The notes under the pieces were generated by a model, which made no database searches, was not told the origin of the DNA, and saw nothing but the letters and a program-made list of their open reading frames with translations. A program made the position numbers and the translations under genes. A stretch of DNA of 35,499 nucleotides, taken from contig CANREH010000023.1 of assembly GCA_947629585.1 (NCBI GenBank), forward strand, positions 1 through 35,499. The letters run 5' to 3'. Positions 8,505-17,876 of the stretch are shown here, in pieces (position 1 is the first letter of the stretch; the number at the start of each line of letters is the position of its first letter). Source of the stretch: an uncultured Lachnospiraceae bacterium. Its GTDB lineage: Bacteria > Bacillota > Clostridia > Lachnospirales > Lachnospiraceae.

Positions 8505-8963
8505 TCACAGATCCATCCCGGACAGGGCTGCCGCCTGCTTTATTAATTCCAGCATTCTCTCTGTCTGCCCTTCCAGGTATAAATATCCCAGCAATGCCTC
8601 AAATCCGGTTGCCGTCCGGTAATCCGTCAGGGAAGCATTTTTCGCCGTGGTATTCGATTTCGCATTCCGCCCCCGTTTATAGACTTCCCGTTCTTTTTCC
8701 GTTAAAAAATCCGCATCCAGTAAATGATGCAGAAACACCGCCTGCGCTTTCGCTTTCACAAATTCCTTTGCCCTCGCATTGAGCTTATTGACAGGCGCAT
8801 TTCCCGCTTCCAGAACCAGGGTACGGATGACTGCCTCATAAACAGCGTCCCCGATATAAGCGAGATTTAACGGCGACAGCAGGTTAGTGTTCTGTTTTTC
8901 TTTTCCAAAAAACCCAAGAATCTGCGTTACAAATTCCTGCGGATCATCCCATTTTTTTTCCAT
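8505..8963 (-). CDS. mrnC: Mini-ribonuclease III (MrnC)
   Basis: The 152-aa protein is a bare RNase III catalytic domain with no double-stranded-RNA-binding domain, which defines Mini-III. LAYIGDAVYE carries the catalytic Asp39, and YRTATGFEALLGYLYL holds the conserved Glu cluster. Mini-III trims the ends of 23S rRNA precursor. It follows cysS after only two bases, and its ribosome site lies in the end of cysS. Confidence 0.95.
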   Translation of the reverse strand: MEKKWDDPQEFVTQILGFFGKEKQNTNLLSPLNLAYIGDAVYEAVIRTLVLEAGNAPVNKLNARAKEFVKAKAQAVFLHHLLDADFLTEKEREVYKRGRNAKSNTTAKNASLTDYRTATGFEALLGYLYLEGQTERMLELIKQAAALSGMDL

Positions 8964-8965
8964 TC

Positions 8966-10381
8966 TTATACCCTTTTCCAGCGGACGCCTTCCCTTGTAT
9001 CCTCCAGGACAATCCCCTGCTCTGACAACTGCTTCCTGATTTCATCCGCGCGTGCAAAATTCTTTTCTTTTCTCGCCGCCTGGCGCTCCGCAATCAGCTT
9101 TTCGATTTCTTCATCTAAAATTTCCGTTTCCCTGACGGCCTCTATCCCCAGGACATCGCAAAGGAGCAGAATCCGGTCGTAAACGGCCTTTAACAGGACA
9201 TACGCGGAATTTTCCGTCAGACTGGTATTGGCAAGCTTCACCATATCGAAAATCACGGAAATGGCATCCGCCGTGTTAAAATCATCCTCCATCGCTTCAT
9301 TAAAACGCCTCTGGAGCTTATCCAGCTCTTCCAAAACCTTTCTTGCCGGATCGGACAGCGGCGCATCATTTTCGGTATCTGCGGCTTTCATTAAATGCTC
9401 TAAATTAAATACCGCCGTCGTAATGCGCTCCAGCCCGTTTTTCGACGCTTCCATCAGCTCTTTGCTGAAATTTAACGGGCTCCGGTAATGTGCGCTCAAC
9501 ATAAAAAAGCGGAGTACCTGCAGCGGATATTTTTCCTCAATCTCCCTGACTGTAAAGAAATTCCCTTCCGACTTCGACATTTTTTTGTTGTCAATATTTA
9601 AAAAGCCATTGTGCATCCAATACCGGGAAAAGGTCTTCCCATTGGCGGCCTCGCTCTGCGCAATTTCATTCTCATGGTGCGGGAAAATCAAATCCTCGCC
9701 ACCGGCATGGATATCGATTTCATCCCCCAGATATTTCTTGCTCATAACCGAGCATTCAATATGCCACCCCGGGCGTCCGTCGCTCCACGGGGATTCCCAG
9801 TAAGGCTCCCCTTCCTTTTTTGGCTTCCACAGCACAAAATCCAGCGGATCTTCCTTTTCTTCTTCCCCGGCAACCTTAATATCCCGGTGGCCTGCCTCCA
9901 AATCGTCGATATTCTTCTTAGAAAGCTTTCCATAGTCCTGAAAGCTGCGGGTACGGAAATAAACCGTCCCGTTTTTTTCATAGGCATGGCCTTTTTCTAT
10001 TAAAGTCTCAATCATGGCAATCATGCCGTCAATCTCTTCCGTTGCCTTCGGGTGCGTGCTGGCTTCCTTAACATTCATAGCCTTCATATCCCGTTTTACT
10101 TCTTTGATAAAACGCTCTGAAATCTCGGAAGCATCCACGCCTTCCTCGTTTGCTTTTTTAATAATCTTATCGTCCACATCCGTAAAGTTGGACACATAGT
10201 TGACCTGATAACCCTTATATTCAAAAAAACGGCGTACTGTATCAAATACAATCATAGGGCGCGCATTTCCAATATGGATATAGTTGTAAACCGTGGGCCC
10301 GCAGACATACATCCGTACTTTCTTCTCTTCTATCGGCACAAATTCCTCTTTCCTGCGCGTTAACGTATTATAAATCTTCAT
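8966..10381 (-). CDS. cysS: cysteinyl-tRNA synthetase
   Basis: This 471-aa class I synthetase has the HIGH motif as HIGN (in YIHIGNARP), preceded by the zinc-ligand Cys27 in CGPTVYN, further zinc ligands in WHIECSVMS and the HHENE segment, and the KMSKS motif in [16 protein letters not shown] anticodon-binding helical domain and an end domain ([15 protein letters not shown]) follow. Length is standard. GGAGG is 13 bases from the ATG, longer than usual. The leader is only about 40 bases, so no T-box riboswitch fits. It heads the cysS-mrnC-rlmB-yacP operon. Confidence 0.98.
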   Translation of the reverse strand: MKIYNTLTRRKEEFVPIEEKKVRMYVCGPTVYNYIHIGNARPMIVFDTVRRFFEYKGYQVNYVSNFTDVDDKIIKKANEEGVDASEISERFIKEVKRDMKAMNVKEASTHPKATEEIDGMIAMIETLIEKGHAYEKNGTVYFRTRSFQDYGKLSKKNIDDLEAGHRDIKVAGEEEKEDPLDFVLWKPKKEGEPYWESPWSDGRPGWHIECSVMSKKYLGDEIDIHAGGEDLIFPHHENEIAQSEAANGKTFSRYWMHNGFLNIDNKKMSKSEGNFFTVREIEEKYPLQVLRFFMLSAHYRSPLNFSKELMEASKNGLERITTAVFNLEHLMKAADTENDAPLSDPARKVLEELDKLQRRFNEAMEDDFNTADAISVIFDMVKLANTSLTENSAYVLLKAVYDRILLLCDVLGIEAVRETEILDEEIEKLIAERQAARKEKNFARADEIRKQLSEQGIVLEDTREGVRWKRV

Positions 10382-10425
10382 AAAAGCGGCAAGACCTCCA
10401 TCCTTCCATTTAAAAATTTATTCTT

Positions 10426-10453
10426 ATTATAACTTTTGCAGAAAAAACGTCAA
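10426..10453 (-). promoter_or_regulatory. promoter of the cysS operon
   Basis: On the minus strand TTGACG (10448-10453) and a perfect TATAAT (10426-10431) are 16 bp apart. The stop codon TGA of the upstream SpoIID-like gene (10450-10452) is part of the -35 box, so the two transcription units abut with no room for a terminator. Confidence 0.75.
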
Positions 10454-12069
10454 GAGTTTTTTGTTTTCAGCTCCACGCCTTCATAATAATGGCTGATAAT
10501 TTCCTCCCAGTGATAACCTTTTTCCGCCATCGTTTTTACCCCGTTCTGGCTCATGCCGACGCCATGCCCGTAACCGCCGCCGGAAAAGACATACTCCTCT
10601 TTCTTTTCCGTCACAAAAAAGAAGCTGCTCGGCAGCAGGGAAAGCCCTGCCACAACGCTCCCGTCCTGCCGTTTAATTTTGGCGTTTCCCGGCGCTAAGA
10701 GGCAGCGGATATTGTATTCCCCGTGGACAATTATCTCGGCTTCACTGAATTTTATGCTTAAACAGGTAATCATCCCCGTTTTGGAACGGCTCACAATTTC
10801 CATAGATTTCCATTTCCCCAGCGTCTTTTTCTGCGCATTTTTATAAGAGACGTCAATCATCGAGGAATTGGCTTTCTGCCGTTCCTCCAGATTTTCTTCC
10901 ACGGAATTTTGCAGCGCCGTTTTGGAAATGGCAACAGACCAGCGGTACCACGGGAAATTGCTGTCAAAGGTCGGCCTTGTCTCTTTCCGGATAAAATCGG
11001 CAAAATTTTTCTCCGTTGACAGATCCAGCTCTTTTTCCGCCTCCTTTTTCCTGATAAACTGCGGCTTTCCCGTTAAATAAGAGCTTTCCCGGCCCTGCCC
11101 GGCATCCTCTTCCCGCTCCCACGCCTCTTCAAAATTTGCCGTATACCCGCAGGAGGTAGAATAATAATATGCGGTAATCATTTTTCCATCTTTCGTACAG
11201 GGAACCATCCCCTTTGTCGAATCAACCGCTTTTATGGATTCTTTCGTTTCCGCTACATTATTATAGACCTGATAGGCCGTGCTGTCGTCTACATCCGCAT
11301 AAAATTTCTCCATAGCGCCGCTTCCAAGCTGCGCATAGGCATAGCACCTGGCGCAGACCGCCTGCACCTTTAGAGCTTCCATCCCATAGGAAACCGGCAT
11401 TTCGCTTGGCACGACGGAATATAAGTATTCCTCTAGCAAAAGCTCATTGATCAAAAGGATTCCGTCCCCTGTTTTCCGCAGCTCCAATACGCCGCGGTAC
11501 GAAGGGTTCCCGCAGGCGCGCTTGATGGAACAGACCTTAATTTTCCCGTTTTTCTCCGGTGTAACCAGGACGGTCCCCTCTTTCAGAAAAGAGGAATTTT
11601 CCTTGATCGTAAACGCCTTTCCCGCTTTGACGGTCTTTTTAATGGAAGAACCGGAAACGGAAACCGTACAGTCCTTTGACGGGACAATCTTCACGCTTTT
11701 ATGGTAAACGCTGCTGCTCCCTGCCCGCAGCAAAACCCGGATATACCCCGGTTTCCGGCCTGTCGTTTCCTGATCTTCCTTTTCCCGGCTTGTCCCTTCC
11801 GAAGCATTGCCTTCTATGCTCTTTTCTGTAACATCCGATACGGCCGCAGACGTAATTTCCGAAATGACGTTTTCCGTTTCCACCTGCCTTGCAAGCCCGT
11901 CCGAAACCGCTTCCTCCGCCTGCTCCCAAACTCTGTCTGACAGGACAGCCTGTCCTTTTTCTTCCGCCTTTTCCTCCACAGACACATCCACAATATATTG
12001 CACAAAAATAAAAAATAATACTGCCAGCTCCAGAAGCAGATATACTTTTTTCCGCTTCAAAAAAATCAC
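10450..12069 (-). CDS. SpoIID/LytB-domain protein (membrane-anchored lytic transglycosylase)
   Basis: The 539-aa protein has one N-terminal membrane helix (about 9-28), a charged linker to about 105, a beta-rich region, and the SpoIID domain from about 200 on. Glu223 in VVPSEMP is the expected catalytic glutamate; YYYSTSCGYT and GGGYGHGVGMSQNGV are family signatures. SpoIID cuts stem-peptide-free glycan during engulfment. This protein is longer than classical SpoIID (about 340 aa) and could be a vegetative relative. Extra cysteines (AVCARCYA, STSCGYT) sit at places that bind metal in some clostridial homologues (inference). The start is GTG, with AAGGA six bases upstream. Both lie within a hairpin that also looks like the terminator of the preceding gene. 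Confidence 0.85.
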   Translation of the reverse strand: MIFLKRKKVYLLLELAVLFFIFVQYIVDVSVEEKAEEKGQAVLSDRVWEQAEEAVSDGLARQVETENVISEITSAAVSDVTEKSIEGNASEGTSREKEDQETTGRKPGYIRVLLRAGSSSVYHKSVKIVPSKDCTVSVSGSSIKKTVKAGKAFTIKENSSFLKEGTVLVTPEKNGKIKVCSIKRACGNPSYRGVLELRKTGDGILLINELLLEEYLYSVVPSEMPVSYGMEALKVQAVCARCYAYAQLGSGAMEKFYADVDDSTAYQVYNNVAETKESIKAVDSTKGMVPCTKDGKMITAYYYSTSCGYTANFEEAWEREEDAGQGRESSYLTGKPQFIRKKEAEKELDLSTEKNFADFIRKETRPTFDSNFPWYRWSVAISKTALQNSVEENLEERQKANSSMIDVSYKNAQKKTLGKWKSMEIVSRSKTGMITCLSIKFSEAEIIVHGEYNIRCLLAPGNAKIKRQDGSVVAGLSLLPSSFFFVTEKKEEYVFSGGGYGHGVGMSQNGVKTMAEKGYHWEEIISHYYEGVELKTKNS

Positions 12070-12112
12070 GCACCTTCCTTAATAGTAAATATTGAAGTAT
12101 ATGCGTGATTTT
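12059..12112 (-). terminator. terminator-like hairpin spanning the start of the SpoIID-like gene
   Basis: On the minus strand AAAATCACGCA (12102-12112) pairs perfectly over 11 bp with TGCGTGATTTT (12062-12072), followed by a total T7 run. It lies about 20 bp after the beta-galactosidase stop and is a good intrinsic terminator for it. The 3' arm contains the GTG start of the SpoIID-like gene and the loop contains its ribosome site. Confidence 0.65.
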
Positions 12113-12132
12113 CCTGAATTATGCCAAATCCG

Positions 12133-14220
12133 TTACTTTTTCAGTATTTTCACCCCAAACGGCTTTAAGCTAAGCTCGGTTTTGCAAAACAGTTCTCCGT
12201 CAATAAGATCCGTAAACTGCTGCGGTTCATAAAAGACGATCTTTTTCTCCTCACTGGCAAAATTTAAGAAGAAATAATATGTCTCCCCGTCCCCTTCGCG
12301 TTTTGCTATATGGATTCCCTCCGGCAGCTCCTTTACCAGCCCGGCATTGGTTTCCAGGGAAATTTCCTCTGCAATCCTCCCGAAAAATTCCGTCAGGAAA
12401 TCCGTCTCTGTCCTTGCCGCGATATAATATACCTGCCCTTTTCCATACGGGTGCTTTGTCACCGCAGGCATCCCCTGGTAAAAATCATGGTCATAGTCTG
12501 CCAGTACCGCCGTATTCTCCAGGGCATGGACAACAGCGCAGTAATCTTTGACCGGATAAGACGGCTTTGAAAGGCTGCCGTCCAACCAGGTAATGCTGTT
12601 TCTTTCGTCCTCATACAGAGAATCGATCTCTTCCTCCCAGACGCCAACGACGTCTTTTAACCCGTCTCCCGGGAATCCGCCGAGGAAACACAGATCATTT
12701 TCATTGACATAACCCGTCACATAGCCCGTCACCAGCGTGCCGCCGTTCTCCACAAAGGCTTTTATGCGCCCGGCAATGTCAGCGCGCAGCATATACAGCA
12801 TCGGCGCAGCCACAAGCCGGTACTTATCGAGCGGCTGCGTCATATCAATGACATCCGCTGCGATGGAATGGCGCCAGAGCGCTTCATACCATTCCATGCA
12901 GGTCCGCTCATATTCCCGGCGGTCCGAGCTTAACCCATTTAAGTTCTGAATCGCCCAGCGGTTTTCATAGTCATAAAGAACCGCTGCCTCTGCATGTACC
13001 ATCGTCCCCTGGATCTCTTTGCATGACTTTAAAATTTTCCCGAGCTCCGCGCATTCTTTAAATACCCTGGTATGTTCCGATCCCTCATGGTCAAGGACAG
13101 CCCCGTGGAATTTTTCCGCCGCGCCGCGCCCTTTCCTCCACTGGAAATACTGGACCGAATCCGAGCCGTGCGCCACTGCCTGCACCGAAGATAAGATATT
13201 CATGCCCGGACGCTTCACCTTGTTGGACGGCTGCCAGTTGACGAGGCTCGGCGTGCTCTCCATCAGTAAAAACGGCTTCTGTTTCATAGAACGGAACATG
13301 TCATGGTAAAATCCTACCCTTGCTCCCATTTCCACATCGCTGATCCGGCTGTGGTGCCATGCCGGGTAACTGTCCCACGAAATGACATCCAGCTTTTCCG
13401 AAAGCTCCCAGTAATTCAGCCCGTCAAAACCGCTCATATAATTCGTCGTCACGGAAATATCCGGCGTAATCTCTTTGACCGCCTGGATCTCCTGATTCAT
13501 GAAATCCTTCGTCTGATGGGTGACAAAACGCATCCAGTCCAGGTACAGGCCGTGGATGGCATGCTCCCCCTGCGGCGCCGGAGACTCGATCTCGTCAAAA
13601 CGGGAGAACCGCTTGCTCCAGAAGCCTGTCCACCATTCATGGTTCAGCTCGTTAATATCGTTGTGGTACTTTTCCCGCAGCCAGTCGCGGAATGCCTCCT
13701 GGCAGAGCGGACAGTGGCATTCCCCGCCGTATTCATTGGAAATATGCCACAGCCCAAGCGCCGGATGATCCTTGTAGCGACGCGCCAGTATCTGATCCAT
13801 TTCCCGGACCTTTCTGCGGTAATACGGCGACGTATAGCAGTGGTTATGGCGCTCTCCGTGAAGGTTCCTGACCCGGTCCGCGCTCATGCGCAGCACCTCC
13901 GGGTGGTTTTTGTCCATCCATGCCGGGCGCGCCCCGCTTGGCGTCGCCAGGATCACCTTAATCCCCTGCTCCGCCATGCGGTCCATCGTTTCATCCAGCC
14001 ACCCGAAATCATAAACGCCCTCTTCCGGCTCCAGCGCTTTCCAGGCAAAGACATTCAGCGTTACGCTGTTGATGGAGGCAAGCTTCATCAGACGGTCGTC
14101 TTCCTTCAAAATATCCGGACGGTCCAGCCACTGATCCGGGTTATAATCCCCTCCGTAAACCATGCCGGAAAACTCCTTTAAAACAGGAGGAAATTTTTTT
14201 GTATGCAGACTTTCAGACAT
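12133..14220 (-). CDS. GH42 beta-galactosidase
   Basis: The 695-aa enzyme hydrolyses terminal beta-galactosides. It has the three-domain GH42 build: a TIM barrel (about 15-390), a trimerisation flavodoxin-like domain (about 395-610) and a short beta C-terminal domain. The acid/base is Glu163 in HISNEYGGEC and the nucleophile is Glu321 in LLMESTPS. Cys128, Cys168, Cys170 and Cys173 form the metal-binding cluster common in this family. No signal peptide is seen, so it acts on imported galactosides. GAGAGGA lies about nine bases before the ATG. No sugar transporter is adjacent; the divergent genes are an exporter pair. A terminator follows. Confidence 0.95.
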   Translation of the reverse strand: MSESLHTKKFPPVLKEFSGMVYGGDYNPDQWLDRPDILKEDDRLMKLASINSVTLNVFAWKALEPEEGVYDFGWLDETMDRMAEQGIKVILATPSGARPAWMDKNHPEVLRMSADRVRNLHGERHNHCYTSPYYRRKVREMDQILARRYKDHPALGLWHISNEYGGECHCPLCQEAFRDWLREKYHNDINELNHEWWTGFWSKRFSRFDEIESPAPQGEHAIHGLYLDWMRFVTHQTKDFMNQEIQAVKEITPDISVTTNYMSGFDGLNYWELSEKLDVISWDSYPAWHHSRISDVEMGARVGFYHDMFRSMKQKPFLLMESTPSLVNWQPSNKVKRPGMNILSSVQAVAHGSDSVQYFQWRKGRGAAEKFHGAVLDHEGSEHTRVFKECAELGKILKSCKEIQGTMVHAEAAVLYDYENRWAIQNLNGLSSDRREYERTCMEWYEALWRHSIAADVIDMTQPLDKYRLVAAPMLYMLRADIAGRIKAFVENGGTLVTGYVTGYVNENDLCFLGGFPGDGLKDVVGVWEEEIDSLYEDERNSITWLDGSLSKPSYPVKDYCAVVHALENTAVLADYDHDFYQGMPAVTKHPYGKGQVYYIAARTETDFLTEFFGRIAEEISLETNAGLVKELPEGIHIAKREGDGETYYFFLNFASEEKKIVFYEPQQFTDLIDGELFCKTELSLKPFGVKILKK

Positions 14221-14252
14221 GAAACAATCCTCTCTTTCCCAAAATATGTCCC

Positions 14253-14281
14253 AGTATACCCTTATCAGGACTTGATCGCAA
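14253..14281 (-). promoter_or_regulatory. promoter of the beta-galactosidase gene
   Basis: On the minus strand TTGCGA (14276-14281) and TATACT (14253-14258) are separated by 17 bp, about 32 bp upstream of the start codon. A palindrome overlaps the -35 box. Confidence 0.6.
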
Positions 14282-14294
14282 GCAAAACTTGCTT
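14280..14294. promoter_or_regulatory. candidate operator between divergent beta-galactosidase and ABC exporter promoters
   Basis: AAGCAA-AAC-TTGCTT is a perfect 6-bp inverted repeat with a 3-bp centre. It overlaps the -35 box of the beta-galactosidase promoter and the proposed -35 box of the opposite exporter promoter. Size and placement suit a LacI-type or similar repressor. No such regulator is encoded next to it. Confidence 0.45.
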
Positions 14295-14317
14295 ATTTCC
14301 TGCCGCTATGGTAGACT
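14289..14317 (+). promoter_or_regulatory. possible promoter of the ABC exporter pair
   Basis: TTGCTT (14289-14294) and TAGACT (14312-14317) are 17 bp apart, about 42 bp before the chosen start codon. The -10 is a weak match. Confidence 0.35.
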
Positions 14318-14358
14318 ATTCCATTATTAAGCCAAAAACCACAGCAAGAAAGGATGGA

Positions 14359-16095
14359 ATGATTTTGCGCAGACTGCTGATTTACCTTCGTGATTATAAA
14401 AAAGAAAGTATCTTAGGGCCCCTGTTCAAGCTTTTAGAGGCTTCCTTTGAACTGATCGTCCCCCTGGTGATGGCAGCGATCATCGACACGGGCATCGCCA
14501 GCCGGAACTCCGGGTTCATTATCCGTTACGGACTTCTCCTGATCCTGCTTGGCATCATCGGGCTTACCTGTTCGATTACCGCCCAGTATTTTGCCGCGAA
14601 AGCGGCCGTCGGCTTTTCCACCAAGCTGCGCCATGCCCTGTTTTCCCATATCCAGAGTCTTTCCTTTTCTGAAATCGACGCTCTGGGGACCTCCACACTG
14701 ATTACCCGCATGACAAGCGATATTAATCAGGTGCAGTCGGGAGTCAATTTAACGCTGCGCCTGTTTCTGCGCTCGCCGTTTATCGTATTCGGCGCTATGG
14801 CAATGGCGTTTACGATTGACGTAAAATCCGCGCTGATTTTCGTAATTGCGATTCCTCTGCTGTCCGTCATTGTCTTTACGATTATGTCTTTCAGTATCTT
14901 TATGTATAAACACGTGCAGGCAGGTCTTGATAAGGTGCTGCTTTTAACCAGGGAAAACTTAACCGGAGCCCGGCAGATCCGCGCTTTCCACAAAGAAGAG
15001 GAAGAATGTGAACGTTTTCTAAAAGAAAATGACCGCCTTACTTCCCTCCAGACTTTTACAGGGGGAATTACTTCGTTAATGAATCCGGGAACCTACATTG
15101 TTATTAATGCAGCCGTTATCGTTTTAATCCATACCGGGGCCATTCAGGTCAATCTCGGCACGCTTACCCAGGGGCAGGTCGTCGCGCTGCTCAATTATAT
15201 GTCGCAGATTCTGGTGGAGCTTGTCAAGCTCGCCAACCTGATTGTCTCCATGACAAAAGCGCTTGCCTGCGCTGACAGGATACAGGCAGTCTTTGAAATC
15301 ACGAGCAGCATTTCAGAACAGGAAGCGGACACTGGAAATCCTGACGCTTCCCCGGATACTCCTGCCGTCCGTTTTGACCATGTCAGCCTGACCTACCGGG
15401 GAGCTGGGGCGGAATCCTTATCCGATCTTTCCTTTACTGCGAAAAAAGGGCAGATCATCGGCATTATCGGCGGCACGGGTTCCGGAAAGACCTCGCTTGT
15501 CCATTTGATTGCGCGCCATTATGACGCCAGCAAAGGAACTGTTTTCGTCAACGGCGCCGATGTAAAACACAGCCCGCTTAACAGCCTTCAAAAAAGCATC
15601 GGCATCGTCATGCAGACATCCGTTTTATTCCACGGAACGCTCAGGGAAAACCTGCGCTGGGGAAAAGAAGACGCGGCAGAGGAAGAAATGTGGGAAGCCT
15701 TAAAGCTTGCACAGGCAAAGGAATTTGTCATGGAAAAAGAAGGCGGCCTTGATTTTGTTATTGCGCAGGGAGGGCAGAACCTCTCCGGCGGGCAAAAACA
15801 GCGGCTCTGCATTGCACGGGCAATTATCCGCAGGCCGGAAATTTTAATCCTTGACGACAGCTCTTCCGCCCTTGATTTTGCCACGGACGCGAAGCTGCGC
15901 AAAGCCATTCAGGAATTAAAAGGAAACATGACTGTCTTTATCGTTTCCCAGCGCGCCGCCTCCCTCCTCCACGCCGACCAGATTCTTGTGCTGGACGACG
16001 GAAGGCTGGCAGGCTCCGGGACCCATGAAGAGCTGTTAAAAACCTGTTCGATTTATCAGGAAATTTATAATTCCCAGACGGCCCTGAACAGTTGA
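14359..16095 (+). CDS. ABC exporter half-transporter, degenerate-site subunit
   Basis: The protein (578 aa from ATG 14359, with AAGGA four bases upstream) is a fused six-helix membrane domain (about 1-310) and nucleotide-binding domain (about 335-570). Walker A is GGTGSGKTS and the signature is LSGGQ. Walker B ends ILILDDSSSALD, with Asp where the catalytic Glu should be, and the switch loop reads VSQR with Gln in place of His. This is the non-catalytic-site half of a heterodimeric exporter of the TM287/288 or BmrCD kind. An upstream in-frame extension to 14203 overlaps the divergent beta-galactosidase start and has no ribosome site, so it was rejected. Substrate unknown; multidrug or lipid export are the usual roles. 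Confidence 0.92.
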   Translation: MILRRLLIYLRDYKKESILGPLFKLLEASFELIVPLVMAAIIDTGIASRNSGFIIRYGLLLILLGIIGLTCSITAQYFAAKAAVGFSTKLRHALFSHIQSLSFSEIDALGTSTLITRMTSDINQVQSGVNLTLRLFLRSPFIVFGAMAMAFTIDVKSALIFVIAIPLLSVIVFTIMSFSIFMYKHVQAGLDKVLLLTRENLTGARQIRAFHKEEEECERFLKENDRLTSLQTFTGGITSLMNPGTYIVINAAVIVLIHTGAIQVNLGTLTQGQVVALLNYMSQILVELVKLANLIVSMTKALACADRIQAVFEITSSISEQEADTGNPDASPDTPAVRFDHVSLTYRGAGAESLSDLSFTAKKGQIIGIIGGTGSGKTSLVHLIARHYDASKGTVFVNGADVKHSPLNSLQKSIGIVMQTSVLFHGTLRENLRWGKEDAAEEEMWEALKLAQAKEFVMEKEGGLDFVIAQGGQNLSGGQKQRLCIARAIIRRPEILILDDSSSALDFATDAKLRKAIQELKGNMTVFIVSQRAASLLHADQILVLDDGRLAGSGTHEELLKTCSIYQEIYNSQTALNS

Positions 16096-16118
16096 TAAAC
16101 TAAGAAAGGAGTATTTCT

Positions 16119-17858
16119 ATGTCTGATACCTCGCAGAAAAAGACCATTTTCAAACTGTTTCATTATATCCGCCGCTACCTGCCGTTTGTAATCCTCTCCC
16201 TTCTTTTAGCGGCTGCAAGCGTCGCGCTGATGCTTTATCTCCCGATCCTCACCGGAAATGCGGTGGATCATATCCTCGAAAAAGGACAGGTGGATTTCAC
16301 GGCAGTTTCCGCCATTCTGCGCCGCATGGCGGCAGTCATCATCCTGACTGCGGCGGCACAATGGATCATGAGCCTGTGCAACAACCATATCACGTACCAT
16401 GTTGTCCGTGACATCCGAAAACATGCCTTTGAGAAGCTGGAAATCCTGCCGTTAAAATATATCGACAGCCATTCCCACGGGGAAATTGTAAGCCGCATTA
16501 TCTCGGATGTCGATCAGTTCGCAGACGGTCTGTTAATGGGCTTTACCCAGTTGTTTTCCGGCATCATCACCATCCTGGGAACGCTGCTGTTTATGCTTTC
16601 CATCAATATCCGGATCACTTTTGTCGTTGTGGTTATCACTCCGGTTTCTTTATTCGTCGCGGCATTTATCGCCCGGCGCACCTATGCCATGTTCCATTTA
16701 CAGTCCAGGACCCGGGGTGAACAGACCGCCCTAATCGACGAAGTCATCGGAAACCAGAAGGTAGTGAAGGCCTATCAGCAGGAACAGAACTGCATTTCAA
16801 AATTTGATGAAATCAACGAACGGCTTGCTTCCTGTTCCTTAAAGGCGATTTTCTACTCTTCCATCACCAATCCGGCGACCCGTTTCGTCAACAGCCTTGT
16901 CTATGCGGGTGTCGGCATTTCCGGCGCTTTTTCCGCCATTTCCGGCGGTATCAGCGTCGGGCAGCTCTCCTGTTTTTTAAGCTATGCCAACCAGTATACC
17001 AAGCCGTTTAATGAGATCTCCGGCGTAATCACGGAGCTTCAGAACGCGCTCGCCTGCGCCGCCAGGATCTTTGACTTTATCGAGGAAGAACCGCAGATGC
17101 CGGATGAGGAAAATGCGGTTGTCCTCGATCACGCCAAAGGCAGGGTGGACTTAGAGAATATTTCCTTCTCCTATGTCCCGGAAACGCCGCTTATCCAAAA
17201 TTTCAGCCTCCATGTAGAACAGGGACAGCGCATTGCCATTGTCGGGCCGACCGGATGTGGAAAGACAACGCTGATTAACCTTCTCCTGCGGTTTTACGAC
17301 ATAGATTCCGGAACGATCTCGGTTGACAGGCACGATATCCGCCATATTACCAGAAAAAGCCTCCGCAGCCAGTACGGCATGGTACTGCAGGAAACATGGC
17401 TCAGAAACGGGACTGTGCGGGAAAACCTGACGATGGGAAAGCCGGACGCTTCCGAAGAGGAAATCCTTGCCGCGGCAAAAGCAAGCCATGCGGACAGCTT
17501 TATCCGCCGTCTCCCCAACGGCTATGACACTGTGATCGGCGAAGACGGCGGCAGCCTATCCCAGGGGCAGAAACAGCTCCTTTGTATTGCAAGGGTTATG
17601 CTCTGCCTTCCGCCGATGCTCATTCTCGACGAGGCGACCTCCTCCATCGACACCCGCACTGAAATCAAGATCCAGGAAGCCTTTGCGAAAATGATGGAAG
17701 GCCGGACCAGCTTTATCGTTGCCCACCGCCTTTCCACCATCAAAAATGCCGATATGATTCTTGTGATGAAAAACGGCAGCATCATCGAACAGGGAAACCA
17801 TGAAACCCTGTTAAAACAGGGCGGCTTTTACGCAGAACTGTACCAGAGCCAGTTTTAA
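16119..17858 (+). CDS. ABC exporter half-transporter, catalytic-site subunit
   Basis: The 579-aa protein has six membrane helices (about 1-310) and a nucleotide-binding domain. Walker A is GPTGCGKTT, Walker B LILDEATSSID keeps the catalytic Glu, and the switch loop VAHRLST keeps His. Its own signature is LSQGQ instead of LSGGQ. It pairs with the upstream subunit: the canonical LSGGQ there faces this intact Walker B, while this altered signature faces the degenerate site. The genes are 23 bp apart with AAAGGAG before the ATG, so they are co-expressed. No clear terminator is seen before the following sigma-factor gene. Confidence 0.93.
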   Translation: MSDTSQKKTIFKLFHYIRRYLPFVILSLLLAAASVALMLYLPILTGNAVDHILEKGQVDFTAVSAILRRMAAVIILTAAAQWIMSLCNNHITYHVVRDIRKHAFEKLEILPLKYIDSHSHGEIVSRIISDVDQFADGLLMGFTQLFSGIITILGTLLFMLSINIRITFVVVVITPVSLFVAAFIARRTYAMFHLQSRTRGEQTALIDEVIGNQKVVKAYQQEQNCISKFDEINERLASCSLKAIFYSSITNPATRFVNSLVYAGVGISGAFSAISGGISVGQLSCFLSYANQYTKPFNEISGVITELQNALACAARIFDFIEEEPQMPDEENAVVLDHAKGRVDLENISFSYVPETPLIQNFSLHVEQGQRIAIVGPTGCGKTTLINLLLRFYDIDSGTISVDRHDIRHITRKSLRSQYGMVLQETWLRNGTVRENLTMGKPDASEEEILAAAKASHADSFIRRLPNGYDTVIGEDGGSLSQGQKQLLCIARVMLCLPPMLILDEATSSIDTRTEIKIQEAFAKMMEGRTSFIVAHRLSTIKNADMILVMKNGSIIEQGNHETLLKQGGFYAELYQSQF

Positions 17859-17876
17859 AAACTTTTTTTATTTTTT

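Noticed and set aside
10382..10449. T-box riboswitch before cysS
   Set aside because: The leader from the predicted promoter to the ATG is about 40 bases, too short for a T-box.
13303..14181. A long open frame on the plus strand opposite the beta-galactosidase
   Set aside because: It lies wholly antisense to a GH42 gene with intact active-site motifs, shows no domain and has no convincing ribosome site.
14203..14358. N-terminal extension of the first ABC exporter subunit
   Set aside because: It overlaps the divergent beta-galactosidase start, lacks a ribosome site, crosses both promoters, and would make the protein longer than the family.
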